From: Typhlomys cinereus
Taxonomy: Eukaryota; Chordata; Mammalia; Rodentia; Platacanthomyidae
Direction: 5' to 3'
Assembly (NCBI GenBank): GCA_023101885.1
Contig: JALPQD010000395.1
Location: forward strand, 1,746,001 to 1,810,000
DNA: 64,000 nucleotides
This document shows, one piece after another, positions 1 to 57,500 of the stretch. The notes under the pieces were generated by a model, which had not been told where the DNA came from, ran no database searches, and saw only the letters and a list, made by a program, of their open reading frames with translations. Within the stretch, counting starts at the first letter, position 1, and every line of letters begins with the position of its first letter. The position numbers and the translations under genes are program-made.

Positions 1-1555
1 CCTCACGGGACCCACTTTCCCAGCACTGTGCTTGCTACAAGGCTGCAGAGAGTGCAGCCCTTGATCTGTCCACCTGACGGATTCCTGCCAACGGCCACCT
101 AAAGGCAGCTGTACCCATAAGGAGGTGGCAGCGGGCTGCCTAGGAGGCTGTTCTCAAGCACATCCCGGTGAGACCTCTGCGTAGGCAGAGACAGACACTA
201 GCTGTCTGTCAGGGCAGAGAAAGCAGAAGGCCCCACTTTCTGTCAGACCCCAGGACAGACAGCCCATCAGATTGTCATGTGACCAGCCACGGATGACCTG
301 TCAGGGGCCAACAGGTTTCCCATACAGCAGAAGTGAAGTGCTATAGACCAGCACCCCAGCCCATGGGGCTGATGTTCCTAACGGGGTTGGCTTCTGAGCT
401 GCCTTTCAGGCCGTTCCACATCCTTCCAGCGTTCACGGAGCACTGCAGGGTCCTATACTCGCTAAGTACCAATAAGCCACTGTCAGGAGGATTACCGTGC
501 TCGGTCCATGGGGCCAGCAGGTCGGTTGGGCCTCTGGCCTTACCAATCACGTGGCATCCGCATGTGCCTGTCCCCCAGAAGGGGCCCAGACCAAGGGCAG
601 GTGAATGTTGCAGAGGACTCATTACACGCTTTCTTTGTGTTGGGTGTTTCTCCTAAAGAAAGACTGAACACAGGCAAGCGCGAGGCCTTGTCGCTGGGCA
701 GGAGAACCCGTGTCAGTCTGCAGGCCTGTCCTGTCCAGTGCTGAGCCAGCTCGCGGCTCACGGAACTCACACTCAGCTTCCTTTGTGAGAAGGAAGACAG
801 GAATAGTCCAGGCTCCGTTTAGGCTCCTGCCTCCTCATCTCCCGACCACCATCCAAGCCCCAGGCAGACACAGCCAGGAGCTACACGCCAGGCAAGCACT
901 TGCCAGCCAGAGGGAGATGGAATGAGCCTGCTCTCAAGGGCCTGAGCAGGGGGGCTCAAAGTCTGGCCCATTCTCAGACCCCACCCCTTAGCCTAGAGAA
1001 GCAGAAACTTCCCCCCTTGATGCTCCTGCAATGTGGTGGCACTGAACCCTCTTACCCCGACAGCCCTTCCTGGTGTCTTTCAGCTGCCCCACCCAAATGG
1101 CCTCAGCCTCTCTCTGCTTAGAGTCCTGGGACGTTTGTGTCCCGAGCTGCCCTTTGTTCCAGACGCCTCTGAGCCCAAGATCAGGGATGGGACAGGCTGA
1201 CGCACTTCTGGGGCAAAGTATTCTAGGTTCCGCAGGATTTGGCGACCCAAACAGCAGGTAATGTGCCCTTACTTCAAATGGGCGGCAGAAACAAGAGAGT
1301 CCTGCGGAGCCCGCGGTGGGGCCTGGGCTCTGACACCGGCTGCAGGGGAGCTTTCTTTAGGTTCTAATGCTAGGTCTCGGGGTGGGGCTTTGAACACATG
1401 AATCACACCATCAGCTGCTAAGGAGGATGCTGTGTGACTCAGCTCTGTGAAGCAAAGGACCTGTCTGCAGTCACAGGGGAGAGGATGGGCAGCTCTGGAA
1501 GGGGGAGAATGGGTGGGACTGGGAGGTTACGGAACTGCACACACGTCAAAACTTT
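1..1555. other. downstream intergenic flank, no gene seen
   Basis: Mixed-composition unique sequence. The overlapping open frames are under 110 codons and show no domains or splice sites that join. In human and mouse the next gene past GPR107 is NCS1; none of it is recognisable here. Confidence 0.5.
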
Positions 1556-1890
1556 GACACGTGTATTTTATTCACTTACCGCTTTTGTGTGTAGTTTGTG
1601 TGTGTTTGTGTATACACACAGGTGCACGTGCACACATATAGATCAGAGGTTAACACTAGGTATCTTCCTCTGTCACTCTCCATTGTATTTTTCGAGCCAG
1701 GGTTTCTCACTGAACCCAGAGCCCACCAACAGGTTGGGGTGCCTGGGCAGCAACACTAGGGACCCTCCTGCCCACACCCTCAGGGGCTACAGTGCTTGTC
1801 ACTCTGCTTTTACGGGAGTGCTGGGGTCTGAACTCACGTCCCCATGATGCGCGACTTACACTTTGCTCCCTGGACCATTTCCCCAGTCCG
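1556..1890 (-). mobile_element. old tRNA-derived SINE
   Basis: The right end reads on minus as CTGGGGAAATGGTCCAGGGA (B2-like head); the left end is TG-rich. The body includes AGCCAGGGTTTCTCACTGAA. Confidence 0.6.
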
Positions 1891-2312
1891 GGAAAGCATG
1901 CTTTGTCAAAGGCTAATTTCATGGTGTGAAAAGTAAATGTCAGCTGAAAATCCATCTAGAAAGTCAAGGGCCTGAATGCTCACGGTACTTTGCGACTAAT
2001 GTGGGTGAGCCCACACTCGGCTCTGACAGCAGCACAAGAACAGCTCTGGCGGAGACAGCGGGAGGCTCCACCCCACGTCCTGCTGTCCCCGCCCTTAGGT
2101 GGCAGCAGCGATAGGTCTGAATGCCTGGCGTCTGGTGGGCCCTCACTGCAGACCTGCCCACAGCGGAGTCTACTAGGTGGAACTGTTGTGGCAGGGAGCG
2201 GGGTGGGAGGCAGTTAGCTAATTTAACGAACAAAAACCACAGGGAGGAATCATGAGGGAGGAGAGAAGCAGGAGCAGCCCGGGATCCCGGCACTTCTTCC
2301 CGGCACAGAATC

Positions 2313-2318
2313 TTTATT
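2313..2318 (-). terminator. distal polyadenylation signal AATAAA
   Basis: Minus-strand context ACATGTACAATAAAGATTCT, preceded about 70 nt upstream by an AU-rich stretch (ATTATTTATGTAAC). It is typical of a mammalian mRNA end; cleavage would fall near 2290-2300. Assigned to GPR107 because no other minus-strand gene is visible. Confidence 0.6.
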
Positions 2319-3926
2319 GTACATGTCTGCGTCGCAGCAAGAGGCCCCACAGCGCCCGCCCACCGGATCCCGCACCAGTCCTGTTACATAAATAATGATT
2401 GTTAGTATTACAAATACTGAGTAGCTGCGCACCCCTCCACGCAGGACAGCCCGGCCTGAGCACAGCCCCAGAGTCTCCCTCACTCCAAGCTTCGGTTTAA
2501 GCCACCTGATATCGCTATGGAAGGTGTGATTGAATCCAGTCCACAGTAAGCAAAGCTGCCTGAGGGGCAGAGCTTTCTGGAGCCTGGAAGAAAGCGCTGG
2601 AAGGCTGGGAGGGTCTGCCTGTGGCTGCCAGGCTCCCGTCCCTGTGGATCCAGCCCCCGTCCTGTCTCGGAGCGGCTGTGTACCTGCTGCGCTTGGTCCC
2701 TGACTACCTCATCCACAGCTTCTCCTTCCCAAAGCCCCTCTGAACTCTTCTGGGTTCCCCAGCTCCCGAACCTACCTCCTCCCTCAGTTCACAGGGTCTC
2801 AGGGTAGAGGTGTGCCTGTCCCACCAAGAAGCACAACCAACGCACACTATTCAGTTGCAGCCTGTGACCACATTGCCAGTGGTGACAGGGTTAGTCCCCA
2901 CCAGGACACCTGATAACCAGGCTAAAAGGCAAGTCTGTGAGGACAGTTGGTGAGCTCTAAGAGACTCCCTTTCCTGGAACCGGGAGGTGGCAAGTCGGAG
3001 TGGTGGGCTCTAACTCATTGATTCCAGGGAAGGGCAGCACTAGCAGGCACAAGGCCCTGCCTGGGGCATGCTGCAAGTCGACCAGGGGTGGATGAGCAGG
3101 TGCTTTGGCTAGTGGAGTGGAGGGTGGAGCCAGGTGGAGGAGTGGGTGAGGACCTGTTTGCTCCTGGCGGCCTGGCTGTGTTGTGGGATGTGTGGCATGG
3201 TCTAATGCTAGAGGCTTCCTCAAGGAACATGCTCAGGGAAGGAGGGAGGTGGCCAGAGGGCACTGGAAATGATCACAGCGTCTCTGACTCGCTCCCTCCT
3301 CTGCGAGGAGGCCTCTTGGAGGAGCCTAAAGCAAGTTGGCATTTGGGTGCGGGGAAGACGTCACGTGACCTGCAGCGGGAATACACGGCTCACTGGCGTT
3401 CGTCGTTCGCCACTTGGAAAACACACCCTCAGCCAGCTGCTGGCAGAAAACCCTGCAGTGCACCAAAGCCTGCAGCTACGGGATCAATAGGTGCAGGGAG
3501 GAGGGGAGGAGAAAGGGGAGGAGGCAGAGGGGGAGGTTGTGAGATGAGCAGAAACCTTGGAGAAACACAGGGGGAAGGAAAGCAAATCTCACCATAATGT
3601 CCTTGGAGTGTGTCGGTAGGCTGTGCTCTGCACTGGCTGACTGGACACAGTTGGACGGAGATGGGGAGCAGAGGGGGCAAGCTTAAAAGAAAACCTAACT
3701 GACACAGACCACGTGTGGAGAACACATCGCTGACACTGAGCCATTCCAGACAGTTCACCAGAGAGCAGAAAAAGCTCCACTCTAAAATGAAAGCTCGGGG
3801 CGGGGGGTGGGGTGCAAGGAATGGGGCGGAAATGGGCTGACCAAGTCCTTGAGCACTGTTAAGAGCCAGGATTAAGAGATCAATGCTTGTTCTCATCCAA
3901 AAATCATTTTCTAGTAAAATCCACAT

Positions 3927-3932
3927 TTTATT
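3927..3932 (-). terminator. proximal polyadenylation signal AATAAA
   Basis: Minus-strand ACATTTAATAAAATGTGG, followed within 40 nt by a U-rich stretch (ATGATTTTTGG). It would give a roughly 2-kb GPR107 3' UTR. Confidence 0.45.
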
Positions 3933-5979
3933 AAATGTCATGGCCAGCGGCGCTTCTAGTCCCCAGCTGACTTGCAAAGGAAGAACAGGAGGGGAACACA
4001 CAGAGATATAAATACCACCGTGGTGTGTAGTGTGCGGCGTGCGCCCCATCTTTCCTGTCCAGCCCCTGAAACATGGCAAGGCTTCACGGGACGCTGAGGC
4101 AGCTGCAGGACACCTCCCAATCACATCCTCACCGGAGGTGCCCCGAATACGGGGTCACTACTTTTAAGTAACGGACAGAATGGAGTGAAGAGCAGGTGTA
4201 TTTCCCTGGAGACCACGTCTAACTTCCTGCCCTAGCCAGGCTTCTGAGCCTTCCTCACGGCCTGACCTCCCAACTTCCAGCAGCAATTACAAGGTAGGAC
4301 ATGAGCAAAACATGCTGCAGCCCACTGGTCTGCTCGTGCACCTGCTCTAGAAAGGCAGGACTCTGGCCTCCAAGCAGAGCCCAGCGGCGTGTGCCGGCCT
4401 CGCTCTTCTGCTCACCCACTGGCTTGCCTTCAAAACCCACGTGTGATGAGGCCGCTCCCGGCCCCTTCTTCTAGGCTTCCTCACACCTGTTCTCCAGGAG
4501 TCTGGCCTTAGCAGCTCTGCTGGGGTTGGGGGTGGCCAGCAGGTCTCTAAGGGATGGGGCTGCAGGTTGGTGTTGCATTTATGCACAGGAACCAGCCTTC
4601 AAAGTGGTTTCCAGCCTCCCTCCAAGGTCCTTTTCAGCACTTGAAACAAACAAGGGGGGAGGTCTCGTAAATGGATCCCTGAGGCCCGTCTACCTGCTGT
4701 TCCTGTCCGTGGAGGGGCTGCTGGAGGCAGAGGGGACAGCTGTGGCCTCACTGGTGGCTTAGGATGGGGGGAGAAGACAACTGGTTTTTAAGCAGAGCCT
4801 GCTCAGGCTCCAAACCTGAGAAAGAAGCATAAGCCCCAATGTGTGATTCGCACCAACACTTCTGGGCGGGGAAACCGTGACTCCAGGAAGCGCCTGTCTC
4901 TTGTAAGTCTGAGTTCCGAGGGGCCCAGGACAGGGCTGGACGAGGGCGTCTGGAACTGGCTGTCTCCAGCCGCTCTCAAAGCACCATCCCAAAGGGCTAC
5001 ACACGGGTTGCCGTCATGCCCTTGCCCTTCTGAGCTTGTCCCGAGATTTAATGGCTTTCAGCTAAGACACGGTTCTCTGCCGGCAGCCACCAGTGTGCAC
5101 AAGGATGTATGAGTTTCCGTGACCTTATCTCGCCAAGTCCACAAGTGAGCCTCTCACAGTGCTCCTGGACCTTGGGGACCAACCATTTAATTTCCATCCC
5201 CACACCTCCTGCCTGGCCAATGGGCACACTTTTAGAGGGTGCCTTCAGAGTCAGGGGAAACCCACCTCTGTGCCCCACCACTCCCTCGGGAAAAGTCTTT
5301 CCGTTCTTCAGTGATGACCACAGCGCTGTGAGGAGAGGAAGCAGGCGGCGGACCTGAGCTGGCAGAGGGCCAGTGTCAGGAAAGCAGACACATGCTTTCA
5401 GAGCTCAAAGATCCCTCCCCCCACCTCCACCAAGCAACAGAGACCACCTCACAAAGGTACCTTTCCCACAGCAGGACTGTGGTCAGGCTGCAGGGATAGG
5501 GGTATGTCGGCCCTCCTCAGAGGCGCCCTTGGGGAAGCGCAGCAACTTTGCCGTGCTCACAGCGGGAGCCAGAACCAAGTCCGTGGAGTGCTTAGGTTGG
5601 GGCCACAGCGGTGCTGCTGCTACACTGGGTTTGGATTCGCTTTCTAAAATAATTTCATTCATTTGATGTCCCCTCTTTTCCCTTCTCTGGGCCCTTGGAA
5701 GACCCCTGACCACCTCTGCGAGCAGCGCTGTGTCCAGTGGCACATGTGCCCTCCCCGCCTCCACGAAGGTGCCTTTTTGTGCAGCGGCTCCTGGGGGTGA
5801 CGACCCAGGTCCCCTGAAGGAGTCCAAAGGGAGGTGTCACAGTGCTCTGCCCAGGCCGGGTTCTGTGGTGGTGTTGGGAGGTGCCTGCAGTTCTGCAGTT
5901 CTCTGTTGGGAATGCGCCTGCTCACCATAGGACTATGAATAAGTCAGTTTTCTGAGACAGTACCCTGCGGTCGCCTGTG

Positions 5980-52080
<46,101 letters not shown>

Positions 52081-52299
52081 ATTAACTTTCCCATTGAGGA
52101 CTACCGGTGAAGCCTCTGGAAAGCCCGTGTGGCGTTGCCATGACAACCACGGCGGGCCAGGACGGTCTTGGATCTTAACCCGCTGAGCCACCCTGGTACC
52201 TAGTGGACCCTGCGCCTAAAGGGCGGGGTCGACGGTGGCGCTAGGAATTTCAGGCCTGTCGGGAGTCTCTAGGGTTTTTTTGTGGTTTGTTTTTCTTTC

Positions 52300-52689
52300 T
52301 TTTTCTTTTTTCTTTTTTTTTTTTTTTGCCAAGCGTTTTCTCACAATCACAGTAATAGGATTTATTGAGTCCTGGTGAAACAATCCAGTAGACTTTTTGT
52401 GGCATTTAATCCATGGAACAATCTGATCAGATAACGGGTAGGTATTCTCCTCCATGCAGTACAAGGAAGCCCATCAAGGCTCTGAAAAGGTGTGGTTTTC
52501 TCCAGGCTGAGCTGGGAGTCATATGAATTGTCTGGCCTCCCGCAATTTCCTCCCACCACTGAGTCTGATCCTTGATGTTTTGTTCTTTAATTCTGGATGA
52601 CAATCTGGCTTCTGGTCACTGGTGCTTATTAAAACCACTGATACGGGATACAGTCTCGCCAAATGTTGTAGGGTCCCTCCCTGTTCAGG
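52300..52689 (-). mobile_element. retroviral leader-like tract ending in poly(A)
   Basis: On the minus strand, after the primer-binding-like site, about 370 bp without a recognisable gag frame run to AATAAATCC (about 52359) and then, some 30 nt later, into an A-rich tail (T-rich on plus, 52275-52327). Either an internally deleted retroviral element or a retrocopy joined to the LTR. I do not recognise the sequence. Confidence 0.5.
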
Positions 52690-53362
52690 GGCCACATGTT
52701 ACAGGAACAACCGTCCCAATGATGCAGGGTTCTCGTGTTCCAGAGTTGAAGATTGAACACGTGTAGAGGATTAAGATAGAGTTTATTAGAGGAGAAAATT
52801 CGTGAACTTTCAGACCTGGAATGCCATGAGGGGCTTGGGTGCCCCAGAGAACTCATGGACCCCAGGCATGGAATCCATGAGAAGCAAGCACCTAGAAAGA
52901 ACTCGTGGCACTCGCAAGTACCACCAGGGGCTAGAACTGGAGATCTTATGGGCCCTAGGCATGGAATCCCGTGAGGAGCAAGGAACAAGAAATTGACTTA
53001 TGGCACTAGAGTGCTAGGAGGGGCTAGGGCACCAAAAACAGCTGCCAGGGTCAGGCATACTTTTACACCTAGACAAGCCAGGGAAAAAGCCTGGCTTCTT
53101 CTTATTGGTTAACTCCCATTGGGGCCCAACCCAGTGGCTCTTGGGCCCAAGTGGGCTAGAGATCAAGTTGTTTGATATGGAGAGCTCATCTCCGTAATCC
53201 CTTCTTTAATCTCTGGGTGGATCTGGGTCAGTTCCTCAGTAGTGGTATTCGTTCAGGGAGATTCCAGCAGTGGGAGATGACCTTCAGGAATTCCCAAGAC
53301 CTTCAAAGATCTTGAGAGACCATCCCAGCATAGCTGCTTTAATCCTGTTTTACCACCAGTAG
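52690..53362 (-). mobile_element. endogenous retrovirus LTR, minus orientation, followed by a primer-binding-like site
   Basis: About 670 bp homologous to the LTR at 54235-54935 but in reverse orientation. U3 begins near TATGCTGGGATGG, has a weak TAAAAG in place of TATA (about 53060), internal repeats of TAGCCCCTC.TGGCAC, and AATAAA at 52782-52787. It ends ..AACA and is followed by TGGCCCCTGAACAGGGA, like a lysine-tRNA primer-binding site. It lies 0.8-1.5 kb upstream of the GPR107 start in the same direction. Confidence 0.8.
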
Positions 53363-53464
53363 ACTAAGCAGGTTAGTATAGCTTTTAGATTCTCATTTTT
53401 AATTTAATGCCCTGCAGGAGTATGCGATCATTAAAGCTAAACAGGAGAAAATAAACCACCAGGA

Positions 53465-53465
<1 letters not shown>

Positions 53466-53503
<38 letters not shown>

Positions 53504-53682
53504 TAGAGGGCACAGTGTGTACCTGAAGGATGACTTCGAGAATCATCCTAGATTGCTGTAGCTCCTTACTATGTTGTCCTGGTGTTTTCCAGGGTAGAAG
53601 TACAGGCAGTGGCCATGTGGGATGCAAACTCAAGTCCTGTTTTCGAAGCAAGGGCTTAACCCCTGAGTCATTTCTCCAACCC
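53466..53682 (-). mobile_element. tRNA-headed SINE, older subfamily, between the two LTRs
   Basis: Reverse copy with a long TG tract at the left and head CCTGAGTCATTTCTCCAACC at the right; the middle carries deletions. Confidence 0.8.
53467..53501. repeat. (TG)n microsatellite
   Basis: Uninterrupted TG run in the tail of a reverse SINE between the LTRs. Confidence 0.97.
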
Positions 53683-54234
53683 TAACCACCAGGAATTTTA
53701 ATGCTGGGCATCTGGCAGCTCATTTGGTACATTTCATGACAGAATCAGATTTCTGGAATTTTAAACTACAACTTTAGGAATTCCAATTAACATGATGTAA
53801 ATGGCACAAAACATTCACTGGGGAAAGTCCTGATTGGAAGTGGATGGAGGCTTGTTAGAGACAATGCTGGCAGGTGTGTGTGTATGTGTACAGTCAAGAA
53901 AAAATCCACAAATTCTTCCCTTAACTCAGAATCCAGCACAAATTCTATCATACTCTCTACAAAAACAAAAGTAGACCTCTGAGTTGGAGTCAGAAAGGCG
54001 GGAAGTTTATTTTAAAATATCTCCTATGCAAGTGAAAAGTAATGATTGACAGCTAGCACCTCTTTTATTTCTTCCTTGATCTGATCTTGGTCCATTTCTT
54101 TTGAATATGATACCTTACTTTTTTTTTAAACAGAATTTTCATCTTACTACTCTCCCCTCATACCTTATAAGTAAACTTGCCTAGAACAAGAAACTCTAGA
54201 ATGATTATTTTGTGAATCCACACAGGGAAGTAGT

Positions 54235-54935
54235 TTCATAGTGGCAGCATTAGAGCAACTATGCTGGGATGGGTCTCTCAAGGTCTTTGAAGGTCTTGGG
54301 AATTCCTGAAGGTCATCCCCCACCGCTGAAATCACCCTGAGAGAACATTCCTGTTGAGGAACTGACTCTAATACTCTTAGAGATAAGATGGCCAACTTCC
54401 CTATGAAGGGATTATGGAGATGAGCTCTCCATATCAAACAAATAACTTGGCCTCTAGCCCACTCAGGCCCAAGAACTACTGGTTGGGCCCCAATGGGAGT
54501 TAACCAATGAGAAAAAAACAGTTTCCCTGGCTTGTCTAGGTGTATAAATATGCCTGACCCTGGCAGCCATCTTTGGTGCCCTAGCCCCTCACGGCACTGT
54601 AGTGCCATGAGTTCATTTCCAGCTGCCAGCTTCTCATGAGTTCTCCATTGCCCTAACTCCTCATGGCACTTGTGCCACTAATTCTTTCTAGCTCCTTGCC
54701 TTGCTCCTTGTGGATTCCATGCCTAGCCTCCATGAGTTCTCTGGGGCACCCTAGCCCCTCATGGCACTCCACATCTGGAGTCCATGAGTTCCAGCCTTTC
54801 TCTCCTCTAATAAACTCTACCTTAATCCTCTACACATGCTCTGGTTTCAGTCTTCTGGTTTCAATCTTCGGCTCCGGAACACAAGAACCCTACAACATGA
54901 GGATGGTCAATTCCTGTCCCTGCATCGATAGAACC
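54235..54935 (+). mobile_element. endogenous retrovirus LTR, plus orientation, solo
   Basis: Same family as the LTR at 52690-53362. It has an intact TATAAATA at 54543-54550, a run of imperfect CCTCATGGCACT repeats and AATAAA at 54809-54814. The 3' end ..AACCCTACAACATGAGG diverges into unrelated sequence, so no internal retroviral region follows. It points toward the FNBP1 promoter 9 kb away. Confidence 0.8.
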
Positions 54936-55389
54936 AAACATTAAACATACCAGTGTTGTGCTTAGTGACTTAACACAACAAAAGTTTTACTAAGTATAGT
55001 CATATTTTTTATTCCAGATGAGACTGCCTAGATTAATTTATTGGGGGACAGTCTGCTTATTTGTAAATGACCCAACTGGCGTTCTTAATCTCTACTCACA
55101 AAGCCCACTACAAAAATGCCTGTCTAGTCTTGTTTGAAAAAATAGGCCAGAAGGCTCTCTGGATAACCAGGACTTGTCTGCCTGTTTAACAGGCATGAAA
55201 TCAGTTCCAGAGAACTTACATGACTTGTTCAACATCACACACCATCACACAACCGTTTCTGTAGTTTGAACACATGTCTCTCAAACCAGAACTAGAACTT
55301 GAATGTTCTAGAACCCAGTCTAGGCTTCTTGCCCTGTATAGCACATAGTTTTCTAAATTTTATGAGTTAATATATTTTAAAAAACATTT

Positions 55390-55665
55390 AAAGTATGGTG
55401 ATACATGCCTGTCTTCGAGCCCAGGGGAGGCAGAGGGAGGAAGAAGAACAGAATATAGTCAAACCAAGCTGCAGAGCGAATTCCAGGCTCACTTCATGAG
55501 CTACATGAGTTACTATGTAGTAATATGTGAGTAAAGAGTAACTAACTAGCACGCTGTCATGTGAAACATTACAGAAACTTCCAACAGTATTTTAAAAGTC
55601 ACTTGTTGAGCATGTGAAGTGCACAAGGTCTTGAGTTTAGAACCCAGCACCAAAACAAAGAATCA
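55390..55665 (+). mobile_element. B1-type SINE and an ID-like piece
   Basis: GTATGGTGATACATGCCTGT and GAATTCCAGGCTCACTTCAT (B1); AGGTCTTGAGTTTAGAACCC (tRNA-type box B). Intergenic. Confidence 0.55.
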
Positions 55666-55794
55666 CGAGAGACTAGTGTGGAAGTGTGAAATAAGTGATA
55701 CTTCATTTTAGGAAGCAAGAAAAAAGTGCTAAAGACAGTTAAGTGGTTTTCACTTTTACTTTTTTATTTTTTGAAAAAAGTGAATGTTAAGGGA

Positions 55795-56120
55795 AATGGT
55801 GATTTTTTTTTTAGTTTCGTGTGGCAGTGGAGGTGCCCACATGCCATAGCACATGTGTGGCGGGCAGAGGACAATTCTCAAGAGTGGGTTTTCTATTTCC
55901 ATTTTGTGGATGCAAGTGTATCTCCTTTCTGCCACCCTGCACACTCTAGGAGAGCTGGCCAGGAACTTCCACCTGATTCTCCAGCTCCAGCTTCCCCTAG
56001 GAGTGCTGGGATTCCAGAGGCAAGTCACCCCATGACTTCTGTGGGTTCCGGGGATCAAGCTCGGTTCCAGGCTTTCATGGAACATACAGTTGCCCACTGA
56101 GCTTTCTACTGGCCCAGACA
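55795..56120 (-). mobile_element. old B2/B3-like SINE
   Basis: GGCGGGCAGAGGACAATTCT, GAGTGCTGGGATTCCAGAGG, right end GTTGCCCACTGAGCTTTCTA. Intergenic. Confidence 0.6.
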
Positions 56121-56126
56121 GATGAA

Positions 56127-56409
56127 TTTTTTTTATTATTTATTCAATTGTGCGTGTATGCGTATGCGCGTGTGTGCATGTATGTGTGTGTGTGTGTGTA
56201 GAACCACGGACGAATTCGGGAACCACCATGGACGCCTCCACCTCCTCCTTGTTTACTCTGCCCCAGGATTCACAAGCTCTGCCCACCAGGACCAGAAACG
56301 CAGGCCGTCCCTGCTCCGTCTGGCGTCTATACGTGGGGTCTAGGATCCGAACTCAGGACCTTCCGCCTGCAAGGCAGAGGCTTAACCTCTGAGCCACCTC
56401 TCCAGCCCC
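56127..56409 (-). mobile_element. tRNA-headed SINE, young subfamily
   Basis: Reverse orientation: head at the right end (CTCTGAGCCACCTCTCCAGC), body with ACGAATTCGGGAACCACCAT, and TG tract plus T-rich tail at the left. Intergenic. Confidence 0.9.
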
Positions 56410-56635
56410 AGACAGATGAATTTAAAATGGATTTTCCCCCTTTTTTACTATTGTGACATTTAAAAAAAAATATTGGACATGGAAGCGGAAGCCTCACAAG
56501 TGCTAGACAAACACTCCAGGGCTGAGCAACATACCCATTTCTCGCTTTTCCAAGTTCAGTGTCGCTCTTTAGAATATCTCGTTTTAAATTCTTTTTCCAT
56601 TTCCACATATATGATATGTGTGTATGCACATTCCC

Positions 56636-56645
56636 GTGTGTTTGT

Positions 56646-56678
<33 letters not shown>
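56636..56678. repeat. (TG)n microsatellite
   Basis: TG run with three TTTG interruptions. Confidence 0.95.
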
Positions 56679-56720
56679 CATGTGTGCGCATCACCTCTCA
56701 CCATCTTCCATCTCGATCTT

Positions 56721-56877
56721 TTTGTTGTTTGTTTGTTTTTTGTTTTTTGTTTTTTGTTTTGTTTTGTTTTAATGTGGGACCTGGGATCCGAACTCAGAAC
56801 CTTCTGCTTGTGAGACAGAGTCACAACCCCTGAGCCATCTCTCCAGGCAAAGTTTTTTGTTTTTTGTTTTTTGTTTT
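56721..56877 (-). mobile_element. short tRNA-headed SINE nested in an older SINE
   Basis: Only the tRNA-like head is present (TGAGCCATCTCTCCAGGC on plus), with GTTTTTT-type runs on both sides. It is bracketed by a perfect 15-bp duplication TTCCATCTCGATCTT at 56706-56720 and 56878-56892. Confidence 0.85.
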
Positions 56878-56878
56878 T

Positions 56879-57107
56879 TCCATCTCGATCTTGAGGCTGG
56901 TTTTCTAACCAGATCCGAAGCTGACCGGTAGGGCAAGTCTCACTGGTGAGCGTCCCCTGGACGTCTCCTGTCTCTTCCTGGTCGGGATGAAGTTACAGGT
57001 AGACCATTCCGCATCCCCCCTCTTCAGGATTTCATGTCTGGGAATATAAACTCTGCCCCCTTGTTTGCATGGCAAGAGCTTTAACCACCGGACCATCTCA
57101 GCAGCCA
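56879..57107 (-). mobile_element. old tRNA-derived SINE (host of the nested copy)
   Basis: CTTGAGGCTGGTTTTCTAAC body, head CACCGGACCATCTCAGCAGC at the right. The shorter SINE at 56721-56877 is inserted in its tail. Confidence 0.65.
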
Positions 57108-57226
57108 TGTACAGGAATTCTTAAGTCCACTGAGTAGTGGTGAAATGTTAGCTTTGCAGAACCGTTCTCTCCTCTAGTTCAAGGAACACAATTTTACAAA
57201 AGCTCAAAGTTGGTTCCTTGCTTCAA

Positions 57227-57500
57227 AAAAAAGTTTATTACTTATTTTTGCATGTTTGTGTATGTGTGTGTATCAGAGGGCACTGTGTGTCCCTGTTGAG
57301 GACCAAGGGTGACTTCAGAAATCATCCTGCATTGCTTCTACTTTTTGTTTCACTCTGGGATTTCCCAGGCTCTGCCCACCAGGGCCAGAAGTGCAGGCTG
57401 CAGCTGTGGCCACCTGGCATTTTTACATGGGACCTGGGATATGAACTCAGAACCTTGTTCTTGGGAGTCAGAGCCTTAACCCCTGAGCCTTCTCTCCAAC
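57227..57500 (-). mobile_element. tRNA-headed SINE, older subfamily
   Basis: Nearly full-length reverse copy: head CCTGAGCCTTCTCTCCAACC, body TGCTTCTACTTTTTGTTTCA, and TG tract at the left. Confidence 0.88.

Larger units (their letters stand above)
2290..5979 (-). other. Gpr107: probable 3' UTR of GPR107
   Basis: Downstream of the stop codon there are two minus-strand AATAAA signals, at 3927-3932 and 2313-2318, giving possible UTRs of about 2.05 and 3.7 kb. I see no SINE or LINE sequence from 2290 to 5979, unlike the introns, which fits exonic constraint. The long open frames in this stretch show no protein-like features. The exact end is inferred, not seen. Confidence 0.55.

Noticed and set aside
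3429..4124. 231-codon minus-strand open frame
   Set aside because: Low-complexity proline/serine-rich composition, sits in the probable 3' UTR and lacks any recognisable domain.
52362..52559. 65-codon minus-strand frame in the tract after the LTR
   Set aside because: Stops before the poly(A) signal and matches no retroviral or cellular protein I recognise; more likely noncoding leader sequence.
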